This document shows positions 56,001 to 62,818 of a stretch of 64,000 nucleotides of DNA, one piece after another (positions within the stretch are counted from its first letter, which is position 1; each line of letters begins with the position of its first letter). A program made the position numbers and the translations under genes. The notes under the pieces were generated by a model, which did no database searches, had not been told where the DNA came from, and saw only the letters and a program-made list of their open reading frames with translations. Origin of the DNA: JAIEPX01 sp963725255 (GTDB lineage: Bacteria; Pseudomonadota; Gammaproteobacteria; JAIEPX01); NCBI GenBank assembly GCA_963725255.1, contig CAVRXV010000013.1, forward strand, positions 7,788 through 71,787. The letters run 5' to 3'.

Positions 56001-57684
56001 TCATCTTCGCCAAATCTTACTATGGTTAAAACTACCCAACACTAAGGTAATGATTACTGAAGTCAATTTTTTATGTACTATTCGACTCTCTCAAATAGCA
56101 AAATTTCAATTTATATTCGGGTTGAATCCTCTTCCACGTATTTTAGAACCTGGGCCAAAAAGAGAAAAACGAACTCAAGGCAGTGCCTATGAATGGGATA
56201 TCGGGTTGGCCACTGTTGCTGCAGTGGAAGAACTACCGAGTGGTAACATTTTTGCCATCGGTCAAAGAAAAGTCACAACTGCTCGTGGACAATCCTCAAC
56301 TTTATATGGAATCAGAACACCTGAACGAACAAACATAAAAGATTACGAAACATTTGGCACACTCGCTGATCGTCGGAAGGATGAATTCACTGGAAAGCTA
56401 ATTAGCCTTGATATGAAATGTGACATCATCAGCAGTACTATGCTGCCTGAAGGTACAATATTACTCTCAGATCGCGGTAATAAATTACTACTTCTTGATA
56501 CCATTTCTCAAAATTCTATCGTACTCAACATTCCCCAAATAAAATCTTTCTGCGACGATGTTCTTGCTCTCACTCACAACACATTTGCTCTACATTCCGA
56601 TCAAATCTACATCATTACCAAGCGTCATGATCAATGGACTGTCAAATACAAAATCACTGCATCACCTATCTTACATCCTATTATTATCGGACCTGACAAC
56701 CTTGTTGCATTTTGTTCTATAGAAAAATCAGGATCAAAATTATCAATAATGAATCATCACACTGGCATTACAATTTATAGCCAGCATTTTAACACTCAAT
56801 TGATTAAACCACTCCGTTTTCTCAACAAAAAAGAAATTCTAGTCTGCAATGGTGAATCCACCCACAAAAAAGTCGTTGGCTTGGGACCTTTTCAAAAATC
56901 GATCACTCAAAACTCATTATCTATTATCAATATCGAAACCTGCGAAATCACTATTCTCAATAGAGATTTTTCGATCACCCCTGATACTATTAGCAATGTA
57001 TTCTCAGTTCAATCAACTGGCGAAGAAATATTAATTACCACTCTAGGCACACAAAATGACAGAACATTAATTCCAACCAGTCGCTATTTATGCGATTCGT
57101 CCGTTGTTAAACAACCTATCATGTGTTGTCAAAATGATATCGTTACACTCAAAAAAAATGACAGCCAAAATACCACACTGGAAATGCAACGTAATAAATT
57201 TCACATTCTTGATTTGCAGCTTCAACATGAACATCCAGAAAACTTCGACATTACCATCCTCACAGAAGGCGAAATTATTGTAAAAATAACAGCACCAGAG
57301 CCCATCGAACGATCCTCTCTCGACATCGACCTCAGCAGCAACAAAGCTTGGTACGAAAATGTCTGCGCTAGCAAACCAACAGGCACTACGTTATTTGATC
57401 TACTCAGCGCCTTCTTCGAAAAAACAGAAATTCAAGACAAAATTGAACGCAACACCCAATCAGTCACCTGTGATGACAATGTCATCTTGATCAAAGGCCT
57501 CTCCGAAAAAGAAGCCCACACTCTACGCCGCACCCTCAAATCTTTCTGGCAACACCCCCTCTCCCCCACTGCCAGCCCCACTCTCTACCGACCCCGCTCT
57601 CCTGACCAGACTCGTCCTCAAGGTGACAGCAATAGTGATGCCTTATTAACATCTAAGAGCAATCTCACTCTCAAACTTGAGTAA
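50077..57684 (+). CDS. Giant mosaic protein, 2535 residues, ankyrin-like, LRR-like and propeller-like regions
   Basis: One unbroken frame. Residues 1-60 are disordered with four SPR motifs (SPRRN, SPRNS, SPRQS, SPRKN). Residues about 60-960 are mostly helical and unrecognised. Ankyrin-like units lie near 965-1135 (MKLFIKNNVNLNKLNALGEA, TPIDFAIDSNNPAAV). A short leucine-rich part lies near 1780-1880 (LEILELKNCNGL, LTHLEIREC, LTHLDVSNN). Residues about 2040-2400 are beta-rich with repeating strands (GNIFAIGQRK, GTILLSDRGNKLLLLDT, GSKLSIMNHHTGITIY) that look like a degenerate propeller. No signal peptide or membrane segment is seen. The composition resembles secreted effectors of intracellular bacteria, but no secretion signal can be shown. 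Its 3' end uses more C-ending codons than the rest. Confidence 0.85.
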   Translation: MKKGWLSPRRNTASGKSDKATPSDANSTTSPRNSKVTSPRQSLFSGLSPRKNTQPEEKSEAQVIQPKKSLNLLDRVYTARSLLHQRMKSLQGKPAICIKARAEILAALYDLKELGLNTQAMRELESLLPYEHNKNSIVNTELADKEIRHPSVAIVPICDLFTDTMLQQLATDPTITQSHPLLKSLNELIYILQNLLGEFKFDDEGEKKDLQRIYNPLKQLCDYYTDGRELIINAQSSQERLALIATEEAYIFGDSFDVCELNKGSFSTSGEKSLAILCRNKKGVTVRQIVEGTRAVCILDDLVMKANPTGKDFNEPEAEKSVGSWYQLHCPIPFLEEEKPILISAPSESIKILHAPLDQIEAQNPALDPLVVDYLHQKKQERMVQIGYRFDGGDFHLVLQALRTLYSWKTYIDQAELISYLTALEEVYIQDKTLILESKSASRPLLDFKNWPAPLLLYSGAFPDAFIKLFQQSELVQNALTKKPTLFSDILTADSEVLKKLHAGNKPAWFTLLSENENALHLLIKTFPDTFLNFILEKPVLFQNSLAGGLSRFPAILHELIENYTPERAYHGLQNIFLQINKPFYSRFCVANMPIDPSDLTAVNLRFITRFKVKGEPVRFICIFDADNALENPVTCQINEKDGSTVHYPTTKCILYLMPGFKEPIDTDFRDEFLSHTPLDYVLDWCHLLYEFDQEKRQNIKKQLITKKDVIEKTDPISQNENNVSAVFLNRKRILHNPDTSLRIPQTLTPDRLPSMLDSYENLESAMIADPSLTHQQGLRIVRPAIAAYYERVCFPKLNHENPFTGLLNALHVIASKQAPSFEHAFLGAQITALVKEKMGDKFNPEYMDPLTQYNILLEKQNSAETPDENPLPSMETLRTECKIPELNNISLHDLLEKHHHKAGEHIENASLIIEEAIKLFIQHIDFNKKYYETGKIDKLLHYLNRIGLEFPFVKLKCFTEEQCERLLLLAAQSALPGVMKLFIKNNVNLNKLNALGEATLHTLLRSHRNKPTQTIIDTLTFCLSAKCDPEQSDKEHRTPLMHFIDNADPNNTEFCFDVLKIMKDHRTNLNQPTAFQKKQSFEHTARPKHLVGTPIDFAIDSNNPAAVLALLKNGATEFVDMEATLQFAESYRNHNKFKECVELLKNHPRFAVTYAINEFSTAHPDEEHPAHCVMQGARHDKRYFLPSVWSQIFEENGEIKRINSLRSGAHIVIPLSKESYEFCLWSSLADKDPNNAKPNQIYLSKEGEYCVLDPDGNLKQGSLKGNVPFNLDQLYQYLKAKKLSHEHLVEKKQMEYKTLFMLAARKEVHPFLLHVKFFPEFPLVQRIVELINERLGCPGTHSELWRSNTLDGKKTFPLLVVNTVIGESFKQVEANSDKIKDLLQCLDRRIFSLQATISILTSQEDGHADQYKVPEQQSGKYLVNIDPDRAIVPRLYWDGKEKKILNKDIFYLTEAFEKIPLDPDAIMTIICANGKRLPDVALNEVDAEILIRENAGLFFDEIFHEAMTEEQSLLKLFPRDSLCKGVTFTTAEMIERDKKDPLPSSLRKAIEQLDNTESRQSEKTKVQKKKRSTVFGIIKDQAEQFTLIDCPLEMRTFSELYELYVKIAKFLYLKSRSEIYPTSLFRYTCPELFHQYNSKTKQNPDLTACQKYLLINDGNQRTLSTQKDVVDCTSQNLSTKFRGGQFCNSIETLIEVYYQSKKTATEVFAVIHKIDISKIPTAETFRTRKQFENFIRCIQWGDNKKSNRLMLAALHEIQIKCKFQLAELCLNLCEDLTWDDLTKFLQNSPKLEILELKNCNGLKNALGHSVFKLLEDYSPEVKKVLIINADITHFTYDSKKLASLTHLEIRECKQYKTCQLLDSQLTHLDVSNNEKLEDVSFTYTKENSLVCSLEDERPLNVFLFQNCKLLNPECIEAILEASPFLQKINHENTNPFNPRAFISFALMQNRFCQNTFEAMVQNGKLILPKLIEDHHLRQILLWLKLPNTKVMITEVNFLCTIRLSQIAKFQFIFGLNPLPRILEPGPKREKRTQGSAYEWDIGLATVAAVEELPSGNIFAIGQRKVTTARGQSSTLYGIRTPERTNIKDYETFGTLADRRKDEFTGKLISLDMKCDIISSTMLPEGTILLSDRGNKLLLLDTISQNSIVLNIPQIKSFCDDVLALTHNTFALHSDQIYIITKRHDQWTVKYKITASPILHPIIIGPDNLVAFCSIEKSGSKLSIMNHHTGITIYSQHFNTQLIKPLRFLNKKEILVCNGESTHKKVVGLGPFQKSITQNSLSIINIETCEITILNRDFSITPDTISNVFSVQSTGEEILITTLGTQNDRTLIPTSRYLCDSSVVKQPIMCCQNDIVTLKKNDSQNTTLEMQRNKFHILDLQLQHEHPENFDITILTEGEIIVKITAPEPIERSSLDIDLSSNKAWYENVCASKPTGTTLFDLLSAFFEKTEIQDKIERNTQSVTCDDNVILIKGLSEKEAHTLRRTLKSFWQHPLSPTASPTLYRPRSPDQTRPQGDSNSDALLTSKSNLTLKLE

Positions 57685-57739
57685 GTAATAGATGAAACGT
57701 AGGCTCGCTCGTAATTAGTCATCCAGAAAATTTATTGAA

Positions 57740-58135
57740 TTATTTCTTTTGGTAGGCTGATCTCTGCTGTGCTTGTTGCTGCGCTCTTTGCTGAGCCGCC
57801 TGCTGTTGCGCTCTTTGCTGAGCTGCTAGTTGCTGTGCTCGTTGTTGGGCCTGCTGTTGCGCCCTTTGCTGAGCTGCCTGCTGCTGTGTGCGCTGTTGAG
57901 CTTGCTGTTGGTTTCGTTGCTGAGATTGTTGTTGAGTTCTCTGAGTTATCAATTGCTGACCAGATTGCGCTGGTCGTTGTTGATTAGGTTGCTTCGGTCG
58001 AAACTGCGATGAAAGCAAAACACGTTGCTGTTGAGCTCTCTGCAATTGTTGTGATTTCTGTGTTCGTTGTTGGCCGGGAAATTTTTTTCACGAGGAAAGT
58101 CCCCTTTTATCATCATAAGCGGCTCGTGCAATCAT
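57740..58135 (-). pseudogene. Gln-rich low-complexity ORF with in-frame TGA
   Basis: From the ATG at 58135 the frame reads MIARAAYDDKRGLSS, then a TGA at about 58089-58091, then KKFPGQQRTQKSQQLQ and a long run of AQQR/AQQQ repeats to 57740. If the TGA were CGA (Arg) this would be one protein of about 130 residues. No ATG with a ribosome site is available after the TGA. The repeat unit is 12-15 bases (Ala-Gln-Gln-Arg/Gln). Either a decayed gene or a non-coding repeat that happens to lack stops. Confidence 0.4.
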
Positions 58136-58422
58136 TTAAAACTTTATCATATAACATTTTCCCCCTATTTTGAATGCATATTTCAACAAAAATTAAATAA
58201 CCACTCATCTGCCCAAGCTTATTTCAACAAAAAATAATTTTGATAACCTCAAATTACAGAGGTTTGAGCTATTTCTCTACTGACTTTACGAGTTCATCAA
58301 TAGCGGATATCTTACAAGCCTTTGAGACACTTGCCATATTTGCGTCATACAATCAATGCAACAATGTAAATATTCTTCAGACTTTTTGGCATTCTTAACC
58401 CGTCATCATTGGAGGTCAAAAA

Positions 58423-61400
58423 ATGTTTGCTAAGATAGCTACAAAATGCACAGCTAAATTCAGTGATGTCATTCAAGCCATTGAAAACAGGGATGATACT
58501 AAGCTTAAACAGTTCAAGGAAGCGGGTATACTATCCAGCAAGGTTGACCCTAATGGGCATTCTGTACTGCTACACTATCTCACTCGATTATCCGACCCGT
58601 CGATAGACAGTGCGGAAGTGGCACTTTTTAATTCTCACATCGTCTATTTTGCCCAACAATGTCCTGCAGAAATCTGGGAACAATTTAAGTTCTGCGCCCT
58701 TCAAGCAACAAAAGCCCAAAATTATGAAACGCTAAAGCGGCTCACTCAATCTTACGGCACTATCAAATCTCATTTACAACAACGTCAGCTTGTTGAATTA
58801 CAGTCACTCTACAGGGATATTTTTAGTCTAATAGTCCAACGCAAACCTGGTGATGATGATATCAATGAATTGTTAGCCGATGAAGAAGTTGACTTAGCGC
58901 AACGTTCTAAACTCGAATCAACTCAGGTAATTGACTCCCTACTCGAATGGAGTCACAGCAATGCTTTCCCCTGGGCATTGGAACAAAATAGTAAAGCTTT
59001 GTATTTATCATTAGAATGCGGACAAAGAAAAATTTTTATTAGCATGAACATTTTTGAGTATTGCTATAATCACTTTTTAGACCATCAACGGCAAGCAATT
59101 GTTTCATTATACCAAAAACTCTATCTCACGTCCGCCTCAATGGATTATTGTGCTTTACTTACATGGTTAAATCAATATGAAACCTTAGTTGATCCCGAAT
59201 ATTTTCAAATTCTTTTGAAATCGGCTCTAATTAAGACGAGTGGATGTAATACAGCTCAAATCCAAATGTTAATTTCCAAAATTAATCAACTCGACATTGG
59301 ACTATTACTAGATGTACTCGTAAAAACGATTAATGATATCCGACGTGATATAGATCATAAGAATGGTTGTCACGTCGATATTACACCCAAAATAATGAAC
59401 CATCCTGAATTAATAAGCCATGAAGTAGCCTCTATAGAATTCTTACTACAATCAGCACGAAAAAATCGGGTTTTCTCAGGTGTATTGCAATCTACAATTG
59501 AAACTTTGAAAAAAACAAAGGGTGTTGAGAAATTAGAAGAAAATATGAAGCTACTACTCGTTGCACTATCGCTCCATTATACCAGACCAACCACCTTAGC
59601 AGCAGTAACCACCACTAATATTCAAGGTTGCTTATTAATTGAATTAACCAATCTTGATTTAACAGATGATGAAGGATCACTGTTGATCCAGCAATTTGGT
59701 CAATATTCTCATCTATTTGCCCCTCCACCATCGCAAGTAACTAAAAGCCACATAGCAAAATCAGATTCTCAGACAACTCATGGATCTGATGTCACATGGC
59801 GATCAACATCACAAATAAGATTTCTTCTGTCTCTTTCAAATAATTCTTTAGGTTACCGCTTTGCTAGTAAATTAAGTGAATGCTTTAATGGTGGGCATCT
59901 CTCTTTAGCTGTACTAGATCTTTCGAATAATCCAAAGCTAGGTGGGGGAACATTTTATTCGAGTTCTGGTGTACAAGTACTCGCAAAGTCTTTAGAAAAA
60001 AATAGTACGCTTCAAAAACTGACATTATCTGAGTGCGGACTGAATGATAAAGATTTTAAAACGCTTGTTAGCATGCTCACCGTCAATTCACATGTTATCG
60101 AGCTCGATCTTTCACGCAATCGCACTATTACTACAAAAGAAATAAATTCGAAATTACCGAACCTTTATAAAGATCGGTACAAGCACCATAAGCCCGCTGT
60201 AAGGCTACTCCTTGAGTTTAGCGTGGAAGAACTAAATGCCATACTGAAAGTCCTTGGACCTATAACGCTATCTCAAAAAGAAATTTTTAGGCGGGTATTT
60301 AAGCGGCACCTAATGCAATTAAAGAATACCACCTTCGGGATCCAAACGAAATTTGAGGATCCGCACTCAGGAAACCTATCCTTCTTAACGTTTGCAAAGC
60401 ACGCTCTTCACGGGATAGCGGCAATTGCCACCATTACGGGCACAGTAGGGACGTTTGTAGTATGGCCGTTTGCATCGATTGCACTAGTTCATGCGCTACA
60501 AGAGAGTGCTCACTATTTAGCCGAGGGTTTTGAAAAGTTTGCTCTTGCACCTCAAGCACTTGAAACAATTGCTGAACTTTACGAACTATATGGAGAAACA
60601 AAAGAAATACTTGCGGAATATTGCCATGAGTACGGAATAATGAATGGAATACCTAAGGCAATAATAGATCTCTATTTACATATTAGACGACTTTATACGC
60701 CAGAAAATCAAAAAGAAATTCGATTATTGTCACAGAAATTGAAAGTACTTTCAATTGTACTGTCTGTTAATAGAACGGCGGCAAACTTTGCTCATGATTT
60801 TTCGGATACTTTTAGCAAACTCTCCGATCCTTTGGAGGTGATTCTTTTAGCAAACTTTCTTGATCAATGTTTTAGCTCGTTTTCACTAGACCCTAATACC
60901 GACACTAATTGTTCGACTTTCACTGACGACTTTTCACATTGGTTAATAGCTAAAGAACCCGATTGCCATGAAGTTTTGAAAATAAAAAAAGAAGAAATTT
61001 CACCAATTGTTATTTTCACTGGATCTACTACAGAAAACCAAGTAGCAAATAATTTTTCAATTAGCCCTACAATGCTTCAGGAACGATCAAAAGCAATACT
61101 ACCCTATAAAGAAGTTTTCTGTGATCGCTCACTTGAAGAACAGGTTGAAACTGAATGGGCCATTAACATTATTCGTCGACGAGGATTTCAATGTTATGGT
61201 ACAAATAATTGTATATTAAGATTCGATCTCGAATTCAAAAAATCAGGAGAAACAACAAAAGAATCTAAAGAATGGACAAAAACAGAAGGGGAACGTTTTG
61301 GCTATCGCCCTATTGGAAAAGAATTTCTTAGGAAAATAAAGGACGCCTTTGACACATATCAAAATGCCACTAGCTTTTCTGCAGAGCCTGTGAATAACAA

Positions 61401-62118
61401 ACTGACTTTTAATAAAAAACAAAATGACAATATTCTAATAATGCTTCAGGAAGAGGTATACATAAGGCATACCGTTGATCCGAACGGTGATTGTGGTTAT
61501 ACAGCCTTTGGCATTGACCGCAAACAGGCATATCAGTTTTTATACGATCATATCGATGCGATACGTGATATTATTAAGACTGTGGTTGAAGAAACTCTTT
61601 TGACGAATGAAGCTTTTGTCCTCTCTTTGGAGGGTTACGAAGGTGCAAAAATGGTTTCTGAAAATTATTATTCTGCTCTTCGTCGACAAGAGACTAATTT
61701 GCAACAGTACGAGGATGCCCTTAAACAGCAGGCCGACGATCTAAACCTAATCAGCGCTTATATTGATTATGATGTAAAGGATAAAAAAATTGACGGTGGG
61801 TGGTGCCATCCCCTAATTTTGTATGCATTAGCACATATACGTGGTGTCCATTTACGCCTTTATGAAATAGGGGGTGATGGAAAAATGATTCCCCATAGAC
61901 ACCACCCGGAATATTCTCCTCCGAATGCAACGGATAGCGCACAATTATTGTTTATCAATCGTAATCACTTTGAAAGAGTGGAGTTAAGGCCTGGAGTACC
62001 TGAAAAGCTAGCGTCTTCGCCAAATGGGGAACAAAGTGACCCAGAGATTTTAAAGAAGAGCCAAAAAGCTCACCCAAGAACTTTTAGTTCCCATAGTAGG
62101 GTTCGGGATTACTTATAG
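58423..62118 (+). CDS. Leucine-rich repeat protein with C-terminal OTU-like cysteine protease domain
   Basis: 1231 residues; GGAGG lies 7 bases upstream of the ATG. Residues 1-120 are ankyrin-like (SKVDPNGHSVLLHYL). Residues about 465-580 hold ribonuclease-inhibitor-type leucine-rich repeats (LAVLDLSNNPKLGG, LQKLTLSECGLNDKDF, VIELDLSRN). A hydrophobic stretch at about 655-690 (GIAAIATITGTVGTFVVWPF) may enter a membrane. The C-terminus has the three OTU signatures: VDPNGDCGYTAF with Cys1024, GGWCHPLILYALAHIRGVHL (residues 1125-1144), and LLFINRNHFERVEL with His1182. OTU enzymes remove ubiquitin from proteins, and bacterial ones act on the host. The OTU call is from motifs and order, not from a search. 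A coiled-coil ORF follows in another frame and may be its lost C-terminus. Confidence 0.85.
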   Translation: MFAKIATKCTAKFSDVIQAIENRDDTKLKQFKEAGILSSKVDPNGHSVLLHYLTRLSDPSIDSAEVALFNSHIVYFAQQCPAEIWEQFKFCALQATKAQNYETLKRLTQSYGTIKSHLQQRQLVELQSLYRDIFSLIVQRKPGDDDINELLADEEVDLAQRSKLESTQVIDSLLEWSHSNAFPWALEQNSKALYLSLECGQRKIFISMNIFEYCYNHFLDHQRQAIVSLYQKLYLTSASMDYCALLTWLNQYETLVDPEYFQILLKSALIKTSGCNTAQIQMLISKINQLDIGLLLDVLVKTINDIRRDIDHKNGCHVDITPKIMNHPELISHEVASIEFLLQSARKNRVFSGVLQSTIETLKKTKGVEKLEENMKLLLVALSLHYTRPTTLAAVTTTNIQGCLLIELTNLDLTDDEGSLLIQQFGQYSHLFAPPPSQVTKSHIAKSDSQTTHGSDVTWRSTSQIRFLLSLSNNSLGYRFASKLSECFNGGHLSLAVLDLSNNPKLGGGTFYSSSGVQVLAKSLEKNSTLQKLTLSECGLNDKDFKTLVSMLTVNSHVIELDLSRNRTITTKEINSKLPNLYKDRYKHHKPAVRLLLEFSVEELNAILKVLGPITLSQKEIFRRVFKRHLMQLKNTTFGIQTKFEDPHSGNLSFLTFAKHALHGIAAIATITGTVGTFVVWPFASIALVHALQESAHYLAEGFEKFALAPQALETIAELYELYGETKEILAEYCHEYGIMNGIPKAIIDLYLHIRRLYTPENQKEIRLLSQKLKVLSIVLSVNRTAANFAHDFSDTFSKLSDPLEVILLANFLDQCFSSFSLDPNTDTNCSTFTDDFSHWLIAKEPDCHEVLKIKKEEISPIVIFTGSTTENQVANNFSISPTMLQERSKAILPYKEVFCDRSLEEQVETEWAINIIRRRGFQCYGTNNCILRFDLEFKKSGETTKESKEWTKTEGERFGYRPIGKEFLRKIKDAFDTYQNATSFSAEPVNNKLTFNKKQNDNILIMLQEEVYIRHTVDPNGDCGYTAFGIDRKQAYQFLYDHIDAIRDIIKTVVEETLLTNEAFVLSLEGYEGAKMVSENYYSALRRQETNLQQYEDALKQQADDLNLISAYIDYDVKDKKIDGGWCHPLILYALAHIRGVHLRLYEIGGDGKMIPHRHHPEYSPPNATDSAQLLFINRNHFERVELRPGVPEKLASSPNGEQSDPEILKKSQKAHPRTFSSHSRVRDYL

Positions 62119-62161
62119 AATTCCCATAGCTACACAATGCTATTTAAAGATACATAAAATA

Positions 62162-62710
62162 TTGTCTGAGATCCCATCTGGCTATCAATCGAAAAAAGAA
62201 CAAATAAAAGAGATGAAAGACGATACAAAAGCTCTTAAAGTAAACACAGAAATTAACACCGGTGATATTACAAAGATAAAAGAGGAGGTTAAGGAACATT
62301 CCTCGAAGCATAAGCAATTGGAGGCAGAGAATGCACTTAAGGATCAGAAAATCGAGGCTCAGGTAAAAAGTATAGAGGCCGTTGAGTCTGAGAATAAACA
62401 ACTCAAGCTAGACGTTAAGGAACTTGAAAAAAAATATAACAATCTCTCCGCTAGAGTCGACGCTTTGCTTGGTCACCAGGAACAAGCTGTTGCAGGAGCT
62501 GACAACGCCGCACAAAATGCCGAGAGGTTAGCCCAGCGTGCCGCAGGACAAGAGGTACTAGGGCAAAAACGGGGGGACCAAGGAGACCTCGACAATCAAC
62601 ATGAGCCAGTTCAAGATAATGGAGAGGTACCTCCTGCACCCGATGTAAATGCTCAAGAAGACCAAGCAGGTGGGAAAGAAGCTGATCCAGCCAGAGCCCG
62701 TGACTGCTAA
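62162..62710 (+). CDS. Coiled-coil protein, possibly the out-of-frame tail of the LRR-OTU protein
   Basis: About 182 residues. The only nearby start in frame is a TTG at 62162 with no ribosome site. The frame is open back to about 62055, inside the end of the preceding gene, reading LTQELLVPIVGFGITYR and IATQCYLKIHKILSEIPSGY. Residues 10-100 form a strong heptad coiled coil (KQLEAENALKDQKIEAQV, ENKQLKLDVKELEKKYNN). The remainder is disordered and Gln/Asp/Pro-rich. It may be a separate gene, but a lost or programmed frameshift in an AAAAA run near 62070 would join it to the LRR-OTU protein. Confidence 0.6.
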   Translation: MSEIPSGYQSKKEQIKEMKDDTKALKVNTEINTGDITKIKEEVKEHSSKHKQLEAENALKDQKIEAQVKSIEAVESENKQLKLDVKELEKKYNNLSARVDALLGHQEQAVAGADNAAQNAERLAQRAAGQEVLGQKRGDQGDLDNQHEPVQDNGEVPPAPDVNAQEDQAGGKEADPARARDC

Positions 62711-62818
62711 TCCGCATTCTATAGATCAAAATGAAGGTGGTCATTCCCCATCCCTTATAAAATGATTCTAATATAGAAGTTTTCTTATAAGCACTAATTG
62801 AGAGGAGCGCTATTAGCA

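Noticed and set aside
57740..58045. Repeat array near 57.8-58.0 kb as a CRISPR
   Set aside because: Units are 12-15 bases, adjoining and coding-like (Ala-Gln-Gln-Arg); there are no unique spacers and no cas genes.
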